A stretch of 56,506 nt of DNA from Rubrivivax sp. (GTDB lineage Bacteria; Pseudomonadota; Gammaproteobacteria; Burkholderiales; Burkholderiaceae_C). The DNA lies in contig JAIXWM010000052.1 in the NCBI GenBank assembly GCA_027491255.1, positions 1 through 56,506 on the forward strand. Direction: 5' to 3'. This document shows, one piece after another, positions 35,524-44,275 of this stretch (position 1 is the stretch's first letter; each line of letters starts with the position of its first letter). The position numbers were made by a program, and so were the translations under genes. The notes below the pieces were generated by a model. That model was not told where the DNA came from, made no database searches, and saw only the letters and a list, made by a program, of their open reading frames with translations.

Positions 35524-36439
35524 CGATACGGGCCTCGCGCCGCGTGACCCAGATCGTGGCCGCGGCGATCAGCAGGCCGCCGGCCAGGGTGTGCAGCGTG
35601 GGCACGTCGGCAAAGACCACCCAGCCCAGCAGGGCAGCCCAGATCAGCTCGATGAACTTGACCGACTGCGTGGAAGAGATCTCCGCCACCCTCAGCGACT
35701 TCGTCAGCGCGTAGTGGCCGAGCGTGCCGAGCGCCCCACAGGCCAGGAAGCCGGCCCATTGCATGGCCGAGAGCGGTTGCCACACGCCCATGGCCAAGGG
35801 CAGGCTCAGGCCGGCGATGATGATCTGCTGCCACAGCAGGATGGTGCCGGTCGACTCCTGCCGCGTCAATGCCTTGGTGAGCAGGTAGGAGGCGGCGAAC
35901 ACCGGTGCCGAGGCCAGCATCACCAGGTGGTACGCCCCCGGGCCGGTCGCGGCGAACGAGACCTGCGGCAGCACGACGATGAGCACCCCCGCGAAACCCA
36001 GCGAGGTGGCGAGCCAGCGCTCCCAGCGCATCTGCTCCTTGAACACGAGCCAGGCGCCGACCATCACGAACAGCGGCGTCGTGAAGCCGATGGCCGTCAA
36101 GTCTGCCAGCGGCACGCGCGGCAGGGCCGCGAACCACAGGGTCAGCCCGAGCGTGTGCAGCGCGCCGCGCGCCAGGTGTCCCTGTATCGAGTGCGGCCGG
36201 TAATGGGCGACCCCTTGGTGGAGCACGAAGGGCAGCATCACCAGCAGCCCCATGGCGTATCGCAGGAATTGGACCTGGTAGCTGTCCACCCCCTGCGCCA
36301 GCACCCGCGCCACGGCGTTGAGACCGCTGAAGACCGTGACCGACAGCGCCGACCACAGCAGGCCCTGCACCGTGGGCGGCAGGTGCGCGGTGCGCCGGTG
36401 CAGCGCGAGGCGGAGGTGGCGCCAGGCCCGGCGCAGCAT
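35495..36439 (-). CDS. EamA-family (DMT) transporter
   Basis: This 314-residue carrier has ten hydrophobic segments arranged as two EamA repeats, the first starting at VQGLLWSALSVTVFSGLNAVAR and the second at AYHLVMLASAPVFAASYLLTKALTR. It is the RhaT/YdcZ-like drug/metabolite exporter type. ATG 36439 lies five bases after the soeC stop, so it is probably transcribed with soeBC. A role in exporting a sulfite-derived or amino-acid metabolite is possible but not shown. Confidence 0.83.
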   Translation of the reverse strand: MLRRAWRHLRLALHRRTAHLPPTVQGLLWSALSVTVFSGLNAVARVLAQGVDSYQVQFLRYAMGLLVMLPFVLHQGVAHYRPHSIQGHLARGALHTLGLTLWFAALPRVPLADLTAIGFTTPLFVMVGAWLVFKEQMRWERWLATSLGFAGVLIVVLPQVSFAATGPGAYHLVMLASAPVFAASYLLTKALTRQESTGTILLWQQIIIAGLSLPLAMGVWQPLSAMQWAGFLACGALGTLGHYALTKSLRVAEISSTQSVKFIELIWAALLGWVVFADVPTLHTLAGGLLIAAATIWVTRREARIGGTRPPSAG

Positions 36440-36444
36440 GCGGC

Positions 36445-37410
36445 TCAGCTCACGGTCTGGTAGTACAGGTTCTGCGGGTGCCGCGCCTGGGCAAAGAACA
36501 GCCAGCGCTCGGCCAGCAGCCCCGGCACCTGCGCGGCCACGGCCAGCCACCACCACGCCGCGTGGCCGGAGCCAACCTGGGCTGCGGCCAGCATCAACGC
36601 CGCCGGCAGCGCGAAGCCCAGGCCGTGCAACGCCCAGCGCACGCGCTGCACCGCCACCGCGCTGGCGCGGTGAAAGAACTCGCGCGTGTTGAAGGCGCCG
36701 GCCGACATGCCCATGGATTTCTGCACCAGACGCGGGCTGCGGATGCCGGTGGCGCTCTGCGCGGTGGACTTGAGCTTCAGCCCGGCGTTGCGCAGCAGCG
36801 CGGCGGTGCGTGCGGCCCAGGCGGCAAACGTCACCGTCAGCGCCCAGGGGGCGGCAGCCGCCAGCAGCGCGCGCTCTCCCAGGCTCGCGGCCAAGGCGCA
36901 GGCGAGCACGCAGCCGCTGGCCAGGCCGATGAGCGTGTAGTTCACGAGCGTGAGCGGGTGCGCCCATTCCTGGATGAAACGCAGGCAGGCGTAGATCTGC
37001 GCGGTGCACAGCCACAGCAGCCCGGCCAGCCCCAGCGCGGCGGCGGCCAACGGCGCGGGCGTGGCGGCGAGACCCTGCGGCGCGCCGGCGCCACGGGCGC
37101 CCTGCAGCCACAGCACCGCCCACCACAGCGCCACCAGCGCCATGAAGACCGGCAGCACAATGACCTCGCGGCTGAGCCAGGAGGTGCGCCACATCGCCGC
37201 CGCGCGCCAGGCTCGCTCGGGCCGGCCCAGATGCAGGAAAGAGGCGCCCAGCCCGACGACCAGCATCGCCAGCGCCAGCCCCAGCGCCACGAGGCCGAAG
37301 CCGCGCCCGGCCGGCACCCCGGCCAGCGCGGCGCAGGCCAGCGCCACGACCAGGCCCTGCGCGGCGCCGGCCACGAGCGTGAAGCTGATGACGGAGAACG
37401 CCGGGTTCAC
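36445..37410 (-). CDS. soeC: Sulfite-oxidising enzyme membrane anchor, SoeC (DmsC/NrfD-like)
   Basis: This 321-residue membrane subunit has eight or so spans of the DmsC type. FLHLGRPERAWRAAAMWRTSWLSREVI (about 58-84) carries the conserved HLGRP and SWLSRE motifs, and LRFIQEWAHPLTLVNYTLIGLASG follows in the middle. The tail LAERWLFFAQARHPQNLYYQTVS is highly characteristic of this branch. It passes electrons from the iron-sulfur subunit to quinone. Its ATG overlaps the soeB stop by four bases. The Soe assignment rests on the subunit set and sizes (982/223/321) and the lack of a Tat signal on the catalytic subunit; a reductase of the Dms/Psr group is the alternative. Confidence 0.78.
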   Translation of the reverse strand: MNPAFSVISFTLVAGAAQGLVVALACAALAGVPAGRGFGLVALGLALAMLVVGLGASFLHLGRPERAWRAAAMWRTSWLSREVIVLPVFMALVALWWAVLWLQGARGAGAPQGLAATPAPLAAAALGLAGLLWLCTAQIYACLRFIQEWAHPLTLVNYTLIGLASGCVLACALAASLGERALLAAAAPWALTVTFAAWAARTAALLRNAGLKLKSTAQSATGIRSPRLVQKSMGMSAGAFNTREFFHRASAVAVQRVRWALHGLGFALPAALMLAAAQVGSGHAAWWWLAVAAQVPGLLAERWLFFAQARHPQNLYYQTVS

Positions 37411-38078
37411 TTCGGCCCCCCTTCACCCTGGGGGCCGGTGACCTGACGGGGTAGGTAGTGGTTGGCCGGCTTCGTGTCCCACTCGGGCATCAGGGCGTAG
37501 CCGCCACGCTCGCGGATGGCCCGCGAGACCTCGGACTGCGGGTCCTTGACGTCACCGAACAGGCGCGCGCCGGTGGGGCAGGCCTTGACGCAGGCGGGCT
37601 TGCGGTCTTCGGGCGGCAGCAGTTCGTCGTAGATGCGGTCGACGCACAGCGTGCACTTGGTCATGACCTGGCGCTCTTCGTCGAGCTCGCGCGCGCCGTA
37701 GGGGCAGGCCCAGGCGCAGTACTTGCAGCCGATGCACTTGTCGTAGTCCACGAGCACGATGCCGTCCTCGGCCCGCTTGTAGCTGGCGCCGGTGGGGCAG
37801 ACGGGCACGCAGGGCGGGTCTTCGCAGTGCAGGCAGCTCTTGGGGAAGTGCACGGTCTGGGTGTCGGGGTAGCTGCCGGCTTCCCAGGTCTGGACGCGGT
37901 TGAAGAAGGTGCCGGTGGGGTCGGCTCCGTAGGCGTTCTCGTCAGCCAGCGGGCCGGCGCTGCCCGAGGTGTTCCACTGCTTGCACGAGGTGACGCAGGC
38001 GTGGCAGCCGACGCAGACGTTCAGGTCGATGACCAGGGCCAGTTGCTTGGCGAGGGTTTCTGTGGGGGGGGAGGCCAT
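37407..38078 (-). CDS. soeB: Sulfite-oxidising enzyme iron-sulfur subunit SoeB (four 4Fe-4S clusters)
   Basis: This 223-residue electron-transfer protein has four cysteine motifs: CVGCHACVTSCKQWN (about 22-36), CLHCEDPPCVPVCPTGA, CIGCKYCAWACPYGA, and the split CTLCVDR with CVKACPTGA. That pattern equals four [4Fe-4S] clusters, as in DmsB, PsrB and SoeB. It has no signal peptide and should sit on the cytoplasmic face between SoeA and SoeC. A 534-base gap with a palindromic element separates it from soeA, although all three genes point the same way. Confidence 0.85.
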   Translation of the reverse strand: MASPPTETLAKQLALVIDLNVCVGCHACVTSCKQWNTSGSAGPLADENAYGADPTGTFFNRVQTWEAGSYPDTQTVHFPKSCLHCEDPPCVPVCPTGASYKRAEDGIVLVDYDKCIGCKYCAWACPYGARELDEERQVMTKCTLCVDRIYDELLPPEDRKPACVKACPTGARLFGDVKDPQSEVSRAIRERGGYALMPEWDTKPANHYLPRQVTGPQGEGGPK

Positions 38079-38194
38079 GGGTTCAATGTCTCCGTTGCTT
38101 GTTCCAACCAGTGGTTCGTTGCGTCATCCACACGTTTCACGAATTTCGCGTGTCGATGCGTTTCGGGCGTAGGCTTCGCGGGCCGAGGCCACCG

Positions 38195-38518
38195 GGTACC
38201 CGCCTCCGCTCATGTCCCCCGGTCTCGGCCTCCCGGCCGATCCCTCCCCCTTTACTTCGCTGCGGCGGGTACCCGGCGTCCTCGGCTTGCGGGCAGCTCG
38301 GTATTCCGCGAGATGGTTCGCGTGATGCTCTGGTGGACAACCAATCCGGCCGGCCAGAGCGGACGGGTGCGGTGCCTTTCGTAGCGAAGTAAAGGAGGAG
38401 GGATCGGCCGGGAGGCCGAGTCCGGGGGAGCGAGCCCGGACACGAACAGTCCAGTGGACTGTTCGTGCCTGGCGAGCGACCGGGCCTCTGTGCCCGGGCA
38501 TGAGCGGAGCAAGGTACC
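38195..38518. repeat. MITE-like palindromic element between soeA and soeB
   Basis: Nested inverted repeats are visible. Outer arms 38195-38214 and 38499-38518 start with GGTACC and share CTCCGCTCATG (about 16 of 20 matches). Inner arms 38215-38261 and 38383-38429 are 47 bases long with two mismatches (core CGGCCTCCCGGCCGATCCCTCC minus a base or two each side). In addition 38441-38467 is a 27-base perfect palindrome (CACGAACAGTCCA around one G). No frame in it gives a recognised protein. The rest of the gap (38079-38194 and 38519-38612) holds nothing but the upstream region of soeB and the downstream region of soeA. Confidence 0.75.
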
Positions 38519-38612
38519 GCGCCCGTCCGCCCTCGCGAGCAGTAGGCGCGTGCAGGAAGGCGTGTGGTGTCAACAGCCACGCCAAAGGTGTGAAATACAG
38601 GATTGAAAAGCG

Positions 38613-41561
38613 TCACGAGACCTTCTTCCCCGCGAAGTACGTCAACACCTTCCGTACCGACCCCAGGACCCCGGGCGCCGGTGGGGTGGCGGGGATCTGG
38701 GGGAAGGTTTCGTGGGGTTCGGCGGGGTCGGCCGGGCGGATGCGGACGCGGACGTCGTACCAGCCGGCCTGGCCGGTGATGGGGTCGGAGTTGCTGATCG
38801 TCGCGCCCTCGGGGCCACCTTCGAGCGGGAGCTCCTCGCTGATCAGGTGGTTCAGCAGGAAGCCCTTGCGCGACTCGTCGGCGCCCGGGGCCAGCATCCA
38901 GGCGCCGTCGGCCTTGCCGATCGCGTTCCAGGTCCACACCGTGCCCGGTTCCACCGCCTCGCTGTGGCGCGCCATGCAACGCACCCGGCCCCAGCGGCTT
39001 TCCACCCAGCACCAGCCGCCGTCGGCAATGCCCGCGGACTGTGCCGTCACCGGGTTCACGTGCAGGTAGTTGTGGCTGTGGATCTGGCGCAGCCAGGCGT
39101 TCTGCGAATCCCAGGAGTGGTACATCGCCATCGGCCGCTGCGTGATGGCGGCCAGCGGGTAGGCCGTCTTGTCGGTGCAGGCCTGCTCGAGCGGCGGGTA
39201 CCAGAAGGGCAGGGGGTCGAAGTAGGTGGCGATGCGCTCGCGCAGGTGCTCGGGCGGCTGGCGGCCGGTGGTCTTGCCGAGCGCGGCCAGACGGAAGCTC
39301 TGCAGCACATCGGAGTAGATCGCCAACTGCACCGGGTCGTTCTTCTGGCGCCAGCCCTTGTCCTTGGCGAAGTCCAGGTAGGCGCGGTTCCAGTTGCGCA
39401 TGTACTGCTGGTCCTCGCGCAGGTGGTGCTGGAAGACGCAGCCGTTCTTCTCGTACATCTCCCACTGGCGCGGGTTGGGCTCCCCGCGCAGGTGCTCGCT
39501 GCCGTCCTTGCCGCGCCAGCCCATCAGGAAGCCGATGCCCGGCTGGGGCTGGAAGTTGACGACGAAGTCGGGGTAGTCCTTGAACTTGCGCCCGCCCTCG
39601 GCCGTGGTGAATGCCGGGAACTTCAGGCGCGAGGCCAGTTCTACCAGCACCTCCTGGAAGGGTCGGCACTGCGCGAGCGGCGGCACCACCGGCACGCGCA
39701 CCGCGTCCACCGGGCCGTCGAATTCGCTGATCGGGCGGTCGAGCATGCTCATCACGTCGTGCCGCTCGAGGTAGGTCGTGTCGGGCAGCACCAGGTCGGC
39801 GTAGGCCACCATCTCGCTCTGGAAGGCGTCGCACACCACGATGAAGGGAATGGCGTACTCGCCGTCATCCGCCCGGCGGTTGAGCATCTCGCGCACCGCC
39901 ATCGTGTTCATCGTCGAGTTCCACGCCATGTTGGCCATGAAGACCATCAGCGTGTCCAGGCGGTAGGGGTCGCCCTTGACCGCGTTGGTGATCACGTTGT
40001 GCATCAGCCCGTGGGCCGACAGCGGGTGCTCCCACGAGAAGGCGTGGTCGATGCGCAGCGGCGTGCCGTCGGCGTGGATGGCCAGCTCCTCGGGGCTGGC
40101 GGGAAAGCCCAGCGGGGCGGCGTTCAGCGGCGTGTTCGGCTTGATCTGCTCGGGGTCGCTGAAGGCCCGGTAGTTCGGTACGATGTGGCGCGGGTAGGGC
40201 GCCTTGTGGCGAAAGCCGCCGGGGCGGTCTATCGTGCCCAGCAGGCTCATCAGCACCGCCAGGGCGCGCACCGTCTGGAAGCCGTTGGAGTGCGCAGCCA
40301 GGCCACGCATGGCATGGAAGGCCACCGGCCGGCCGATGGTGGTGGGGTGCTCCTGGCCCCAGGCGTCGGTCCAGGCGATGGGCAGCTCGAAGGCCTGCTC
40401 GAAGGCGGCGTGCCCGAGCTCATGCGCCAGCGCGCGGATGCGCTCGGCGGCGATGCCGGTGATGGCCTGCGCCCACTCGGGCGTGCACGGGGCCAGCTGC
40501 TCGCTCAGCAGCTGGAAGGCCGGTGCCACCGCAGTGCCGTCGGGCAGCGTGTAGCGGCCGGTCAGCGCGGGGTCCCGGCCCGCGGCGATGCCCTCGGGGT
40601 AGGCCGGCAGCGGCGCGTTCGACACCGTGTCCCACACCAGTTTGTTGTGCGGGTGGCGGCCGTCGCCGGGCGGGCCCTTGGCGGGGTCGGGGTCGAAGGC
40701 GAACAGGCCTTCGCGCTCGCCCTCGTCCAGCACCACGAGCTGCGGGGCGTTGGTGTGGCGCTTGAGGAAGGCGTGGTCGATGCGGTCGTGCTTGACCAGC
40801 TCGTGCATCAGGGCCATGAACAGCGCGCCGTCGGTGCCGGGCTTGATCGGGATCCACTCGTCGGCAATCGCCGAGTAGCCCGTGCGCACCGGGTTGATGC
40901 TGATGAAGCGTCCGCCGCGGCGCTTGAACGCCGAGATCGCGATCTTCAGCGGGTTGCTGTGGTGGTCCTCGGCGGTGCCGATCATCACGAACAGCTTGGC
41001 GCGGTCCAGGTCCGGCCCGCCGAATTCCCAGAAGCTGCCGCCGATGCTGTAGATCATGCCCGCGGCCATGTTGACCGAGCAGAAGCCGCCGTGCGCGGCG
41101 TAGTTGGGCGTGCCGAACTGGCGTGCGAACAGGCCGGTCAGCGCCTGCATCTGGTCGCGCCCGGTAAACAGGGCGAACTTCTTCGGGTCGGTGGCGCGGA
41201 TGCGCGCGAGGCGCTCCGCCAGCGTCTGCAAGGCCTCGTCCCAGGAGATGGGCTCGAACTCGCCGGCACCGCGCTCGGCACCCGCTTTGCGCCGCAGCGG
41301 CTGCGTCAGCCGCGCCGGCGAGACCTGCTTCATGATCCCCGAGCTGCCCTTGGCGCAGATCACGCCCTTGTTGATCGGGTGGTCGGGGTTGCCGTCAATG
41401 TAGCGCACCTCGGGCCCGTCGGCCCCTTCGCGCAGGTGCACCCGGATGCCGCAGCGGCAGGCGCACATGTAGCAGGTGGTGCACTTGATCTCGGTCTTGG
41501 CGCCCGGCGCGGCGGGCGCCAGCGGGTCGTGCAGCGGGGGGCTGGGGCCGAGCAGGGGCAT
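38613..41561 (-). CDS. soeA: Sulfite-oxidising enzyme molybdopterin subunit SoeA
   Basis: This 982-residue catalytic subunit of the DMSO reductase superfamily binds bis-MGD and one [4Fe-4S] cluster. The cluster motif CTTCYMCACRCGI lies at about residues 28-40, with the fourth Cys in NKGVICAKGSSG. GGFCSVNMAAGM places a Cys as the likely molybdenum ligand. The FVMIGTAEDHHSNPLKIAISAFKRRG and C-terminal HSHNYLHVNPVTAQSAGIADGGW blocks belong to the pterin-binding domains. There is no twin-arginine leader, so it is cytoplasmic, which fits SoeA (sulfite to sulfate, AMP-independent) and argues against the exported DmsA, PsrA or TtrA. Partner genes soeB and soeC lie downstream. It would remove sulfite made by Xsc. 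Confidence 0.82.
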   Translation of the reverse strand: MPLLGPSPPLHDPLAPAAPGAKTEIKCTTCYMCACRCGIRVHLREGADGPEVRYIDGNPDHPINKGVICAKGSSGIMKQVSPARLTQPLRRKAGAERGAGEFEPISWDEALQTLAERLARIRATDPKKFALFTGRDQMQALTGLFARQFGTPNYAAHGGFCSVNMAAGMIYSIGGSFWEFGGPDLDRAKLFVMIGTAEDHHSNPLKIAISAFKRRGGRFISINPVRTGYSAIADEWIPIKPGTDGALFMALMHELVKHDRIDHAFLKRHTNAPQLVVLDEGEREGLFAFDPDPAKGPPGDGRHPHNKLVWDTVSNAPLPAYPEGIAAGRDPALTGRYTLPDGTAVAPAFQLLSEQLAPCTPEWAQAITGIAAERIRALAHELGHAAFEQAFELPIAWTDAWGQEHPTTIGRPVAFHAMRGLAAHSNGFQTVRALAVLMSLLGTIDRPGGFRHKAPYPRHIVPNYRAFSDPEQIKPNTPLNAAPLGFPASPEELAIHADGTPLRIDHAFSWEHPLSAHGLMHNVITNAVKGDPYRLDTLMVFMANMAWNSTMNTMAVREMLNRRADDGEYAIPFIVVCDAFQSEMVAYADLVLPDTTYLERHDVMSMLDRPISEFDGPVDAVRVPVVPPLAQCRPFQEVLVELASRLKFPAFTTAEGGRKFKDYPDFVVNFQPQPGIGFLMGWRGKDGSEHLRGEPNPRQWEMYEKNGCVFQHHLREDQQYMRNWNRAYLDFAKDKGWRQKNDPVQLAIYSDVLQSFRLAALGKTTGRQPPEHLRERIATYFDPLPFWYPPLEQACTDKTAYPLAAITQRPMAMYHSWDSQNAWLRQIHSHNYLHVNPVTAQSAGIADGGWCWVESRWGRVRCMARHSEAVEPGTVWTWNAIGKADGAWMLAPGADESRKGFLLNHLISEELPLEGGPEGATISNSDPITGQAGWYDVRVRIRPADPAEPHETFPQIPATPPAPGVLGSVRKVLTYFAGKKVS

Positions 41562-41601
41562 GGGCGGTGTCTCCTGGGGGGCGCTCTGGCAGGCGCATCA
41601 A

Positions 41602-41677
41602 TCTTGGGATATTAGGGCTTGGCACTTGATCGATCCAGACCATAATTTCAGTCAGCGTGAGCGATTTAGTCGATCAA
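41602..41677 (-). promoter_or_regulatory. Candidate soeA promoter with a dyad
   Basis: On the minus strand TAATAT (41609-41614) is a good -10 element, with only a weak TGGATC (41632-41637) at -35 spacing, which suggests an activator. Two arms TTGATCGA (41626-41633) and TCGATCAA (41670-41677) form a perfect 8-bp dyad with a 36-base spacer upstream of it. This region is clearly AT-richer than its surroundings. A GGAGA ribosome-binding site precedes ATG 41561. Confidence 0.45.
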
Positions 41678-41804
41678 TACAGAATGGAGTTGAGGGCTCG
41701 TCAAGGGTGGGCTGCGATTTGCACGGTGAGCAGACCGCCTCGGCGCCGCGCGTCCGTGATGCGTGATGTACGATGTTTTGCACCCTGACGCCTGGAGAGA
41801 TGCC

Positions 41805-42038
41805 GTGCGGACAACGCTTGCCATCGACGACGACATCCTGGCCGCAGCGAAGCACCTTGCGCAGCGGGAGCAGCGCAGCGTCGGCGAGGTGATCTCGGCA
41901 CTGGCGCGCCAGGGGCTGGAACGCGGCAAGGCCGGCAGCCCCACGGAACGCAACGGCATCCCCTTGCTCGCGTACCGGCCGGGGGCTGTTCCCGTGACGC
42001 TCGAACTCGTCAACCAGCTGCGCGACGAGCAGCCGTGA
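41805..42038 (+). CDS. VapB-type antitoxin
   Basis: This 77-residue ribbon-helix-helix protein starts VRTTLAIDDDILAAAKHLAQREQRSVGEVISALARQGLE, the standard VapB opening. The C-terminal NGIPLLAYRPGAVPVTLELVNQLRDEQP is the toxin-binding tail. GTG 41805 was chosen because it begins the conserved domain and follows GGAGAG at 41793; upstream in-frame ATG codons at 41763-41766 would add an unrelated extension. Its stop overlaps the toxin start by four bases. Confidence 0.85.
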   Translation: MRTTLAIDDDILAAAKHLAQREQRSVGEVISALARQGLERGKAGSPTERNGIPLLAYRPGAVPVTLELVNQLRDEQP

Positions 42039-42466
42039 CGCGCTACCTGCTCGACGTCAACGTGCTGATCGCGCTGGTCGACCCGGCGCATGTCCAGCAC
42101 GATCATGTCCACGCGTGGTTCGGCGATGTGGGGCACCGGGCCTTCGCCACCTGCCCCATCACCGAGAACGCCCTGCTGCGCATCGTCGGCCATCCCCGAT
42201 ACCCGAATTCCCCGGGCCCGCCGAGCGTGGTGGCGGGGGCCTTGTCGGCTATCCGCCGCCTGCCCGGGCATGCGTTCTGGCCCGATGGCATCAGTCTCGT
42301 GGATCATGATGGCGTGGATCCTGCCCTGTTGTCGAGCCACGGCCGGGTGACCGACGGCTACCTGCTGGCGCTCGCCAGGTCCAACGGCGGGCATCTCGCC
42401 ACCCTGGACCGCAAGCTGGCTGCCGAGGTCGTGGCCGAGGGGCGGGCCTTCCTGGCGCTGCTGTGA
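42035..42466 (+). CDS. VapC-type PIN-domain toxin
   Basis: This 143-residue PIN ribonuclease has all four acidic positions: Asp in RYLLDVNVLIALVD, Glu in ITENALLRIV, Asp in RVTDGYLLALA and Asp in LATLDRKLA. The GTG start overlaps the antitoxin stop (GTGA). It forms a VapBC module that cleaves RNA when the antitoxin is lost. The longer variant with PITENALLRIVGHPRYP is the group often found on chromosomes of beta-proteobacteria. Confidence 0.88.
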   Translation: MTRYLLDVNVLIALVDPAHVQHDHVHAWFGDVGHRAFATCPITENALLRIVGHPRYPNSPGPPSVVAGALSAIRRLPGHAFWPDGISLVDHDGVDPALLSSHGRVTDGYLLALARSNGGHLATLDRKLAAEVVAEGRAFLALL

Positions 42467-42524
42467 CCGGCGGGCCATCGTCAGCGTCGGCAGGTGATCG
42501 GCCCGGACGGCACGGCAGCCCGGC

Positions 42525-43430
42525 GTGAACCGCGAACCGGACCCCGCCATTTCGGCGCCGGCCCTGACCCTGCGCCAGCTCGGCGTCTTCGTCGCCGTGG
42601 CGCGGGCCGGGTCGACTCGGGCGGCGGCCGATCGGGTGGCGCGGTCGCAGTCGGCAGCGAGTTCGGCGCTGGCCGAGCTGGAAGCGACCCTGGGCGTCAA
42701 GCTCTTCGACCGCGTCGGGCGCCGGCTGACGCTGAATGCGCAGGGGAGGGCGCTGCTGCCGCGGGCGGTGAACCTGCTGGAGCAGGCGGCCGAGATCGGC
42801 CAGTTGTTCGGCGCGGCCGACCAGGGCGCGCTGCGCGTGGCGGCAAGCTTCACGGTGGGCGAGTACCTGCTGCCGCCGCTGATCGCGGGCTGGAAGCGCG
42901 CCCATCCCGGCACGCGCCTGCGCCTGGACATTGCCAACACGAGGGCCGTGCTCGACGCCGTGGCGGCGCTGGAGGTGGACGTGGGCTTCATCGAGGGCGC
43001 GCGCACCCACCCCGACCTGGACGTGGCGCACTGGCGCGACGACGAACTGGTGGTGGTGGCCGCGGCGGGGCACCCGATGGCAGGGCGCCGCGTCGAACGC
43101 GCCTGGCTGCGCGCGGCGCCCTGGATCCTGCGCGAGCCGGGCTCGGGCACGCGCGAGGCGGCCGACCGTTGGCTGGTGCCCGGCCTGGGGCGCCTGCGGA
43201 TCGAGATGGAACTCGGCAGCAACGAGGCCGTGAAGCGCGCCGTCGCGGCCGGGCAGGGCGTGGGGCTGCTGTCGGTGCACGCCGTGGAGGAGGCCGTCGC
43301 CGCGGGTGTCCTCACGCGCCTGCAGACCCCGCTGCCGCGCATGCACCGGTCGCTGGCCATCGTGACGCACCGCGAGCGCCAACCCGGCCGGGCGCTGGCG
43401 GGCTTCCTGGCGCATTGCCGGGGGGCTTGA
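42525..43430 (+). CDS. LysR-family regulator, YeiE/CysL-like
   Basis: This 301-residue LTTR has an N-terminal winged helix (LTLRQLGVFVAVARAGSTRAAADRVARSQSAASSALAELEATLGVKLFDRVGRRLTL, about 14-70) and an effector domain with LRVAASFTVGEYLLPPLIAGWKRAHPGTRLRLDIANTRAVLDAVAALEVDVGFIEG. That pattern is closest to YeiE and CysL; YeiE is reported to sense sulfite. It starts at GTG 42525 and lies 0.9 kb from the soeA start, with a VapBC module between. Control of soeABC by sulfite through this protein is inferred. Confidence 0.85.
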   Translation: MNREPDPAISAPALTLRQLGVFVAVARAGSTRAAADRVARSQSAASSALAELEATLGVKLFDRVGRRLTLNAQGRALLPRAVNLLEQAAEIGQLFGAADQGALRVAASFTVGEYLLPPLIAGWKRAHPGTRLRLDIANTRAVLDAVAALEVDVGFIEGARTHPDLDVAHWRDDELVVVAAAGHPMAGRRVERAWLRAAPWILREPGSGTREAADRWLVPGLGRLRIEMELGSNEAVKRAVAAGQGVGLLSVHAVEEAVAAGVLTRLQTPLPRMHRSLAIVTHRERQPGRALAGFLAHCRGA

Positions 43431-43440
43431 GGGCGCTTGC

Positions 43441-43821
43441 TCAGCCCGCGTGCTTGTCGATGAGCACTACGCCGGGCAGACGCTCGAAATGCCTGTCGCA
43501 CGTGAGGATCGAAGCGCCCACGCTGTGCGCCGTGGCGTAGACGATGGCGTCAGCGGTCGCGAGCTTGTGCGCGCGTCCGGCCTCTGCGGCGGCGAGGGCG
43601 ATGCGGGTGTCGAGCGCCACGACTTGACACATCTGCGTGAACGCGAGCACTTCGTCGGCCTGGTCTTCCCCGACCTCACGGGTGAGCCATTTCGCCAGCT
43701 CCAGTTGGACGATCGTCGGGACCACCCATTCGGGTTGCAATGGCAGGATTGGCCGGATCCTGGGCGCCAGGGGCGATCCGATCAGCCACTCGATCCATGC
43801 AGAGGTGTCGACGAGGACCAT
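43441..43821 (-). CDS. PIN-domain toxin (VapC-like) of an AbrB-type module
   Basis: This 126-residue PIN ribonuclease has the acidic quartet in VLVDTSAWIEWL, IVQLELAKWL, LATADAIVYATA and LTCDRHFERL. Its ATG overlaps the antitoxin stop by one base (TGATG). It is convergent with the LysR gene, ten bases away. Sequence similarity to the other two PIN proteins nearby is low, so they are independent arrivals, not duplicates. Confidence 0.87.
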   Translation of the reverse strand: MVLVDTSAWIEWLIGSPLAPRIRPILPLQPEWVVPTIVQLELAKWLTREVGEDQADEVLAFTQMCQVVALDTRIALAAAEAGRAHKLATADAIVYATAHSVGASILTCDRHFERLPGVVLIDKHAG

Positions 43822-44033
43822 CAGGCCCGGTCCGACCTGTCACGGTAGTGGGCGGGTGATGCGCCGCGTGCGATGCCTTCCAGAGCCTGAAGCTCGGGCA
43901 CCGGCACCAGCAGAACCCCGGCACCTTTGGGTATGAAGGCAAATCTCACCCCGGGCTCCCAGTGCTGCGCTGTCCGGATGGCTTTGGGGATGGAGATCTG
44001 GTACTTGGAAGAGAGGGTCGCGGTCGGGTTCAT
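43821..44033 (-). CDS. AbrB/SpoVT-type antitoxin
   Basis: This 70-residue swapped-hairpin DNA-binding protein starts NPTATLSSKYQISIPKAIRTAQHWEPGVRFAFIPKG, the AbrB/MazE motif (S-KYQISIPK-IR). The C-terminus binds the PIN toxin encoded immediately downstream. ATG 44033 starts the conserved domain. An AT-richer stretch with repeated GATCGAT sequence (44048-44059) lies just upstream and is probably its promoter-operator. Confidence 0.87.
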   Translation of the reverse strand: MNPTATLSSKYQISIPKAIRTAQHWEPGVRFAFIPKGAGVLLVPVPELQALEGIARGASPAHYRDRSDRA

Positions 44034-44275
44034 GACATGGTGCTCTGATCGATCGATAAATCGTAAGACGTCGAGCGCCGGCTGTCCAGCGAGGGCGCGG
44101 TCGGGGAGGGTCGCTGCGTCAGCTGTTCCGACCAGCCTCAATTCACCCACGAGGTATGGCGCCGCCTCGACATGCCGCCAGCGGCCTACTGCGAGGCGTT
44201 CCGGATCAGGGTTTCCGCGGGGATTGTTGGGCGTTCTCGGTGACCGCGCGATGATCCTCCCGAAAGGACACGACC

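Noticed and set aside
38712..41615. A 967-codon open frame on the plus strand opposite soeA
   Set aside because: Antisense shadow of a GC-rich gene. The composition is Val/Gly/Arg-rich without domain motifs.
44034..44275. A short frame reading FTHEVWRRLDMPPAAYCEAFR before the MGMT-like gene
   Set aside because: It is too short and unmatched to call a gene or a remnant.
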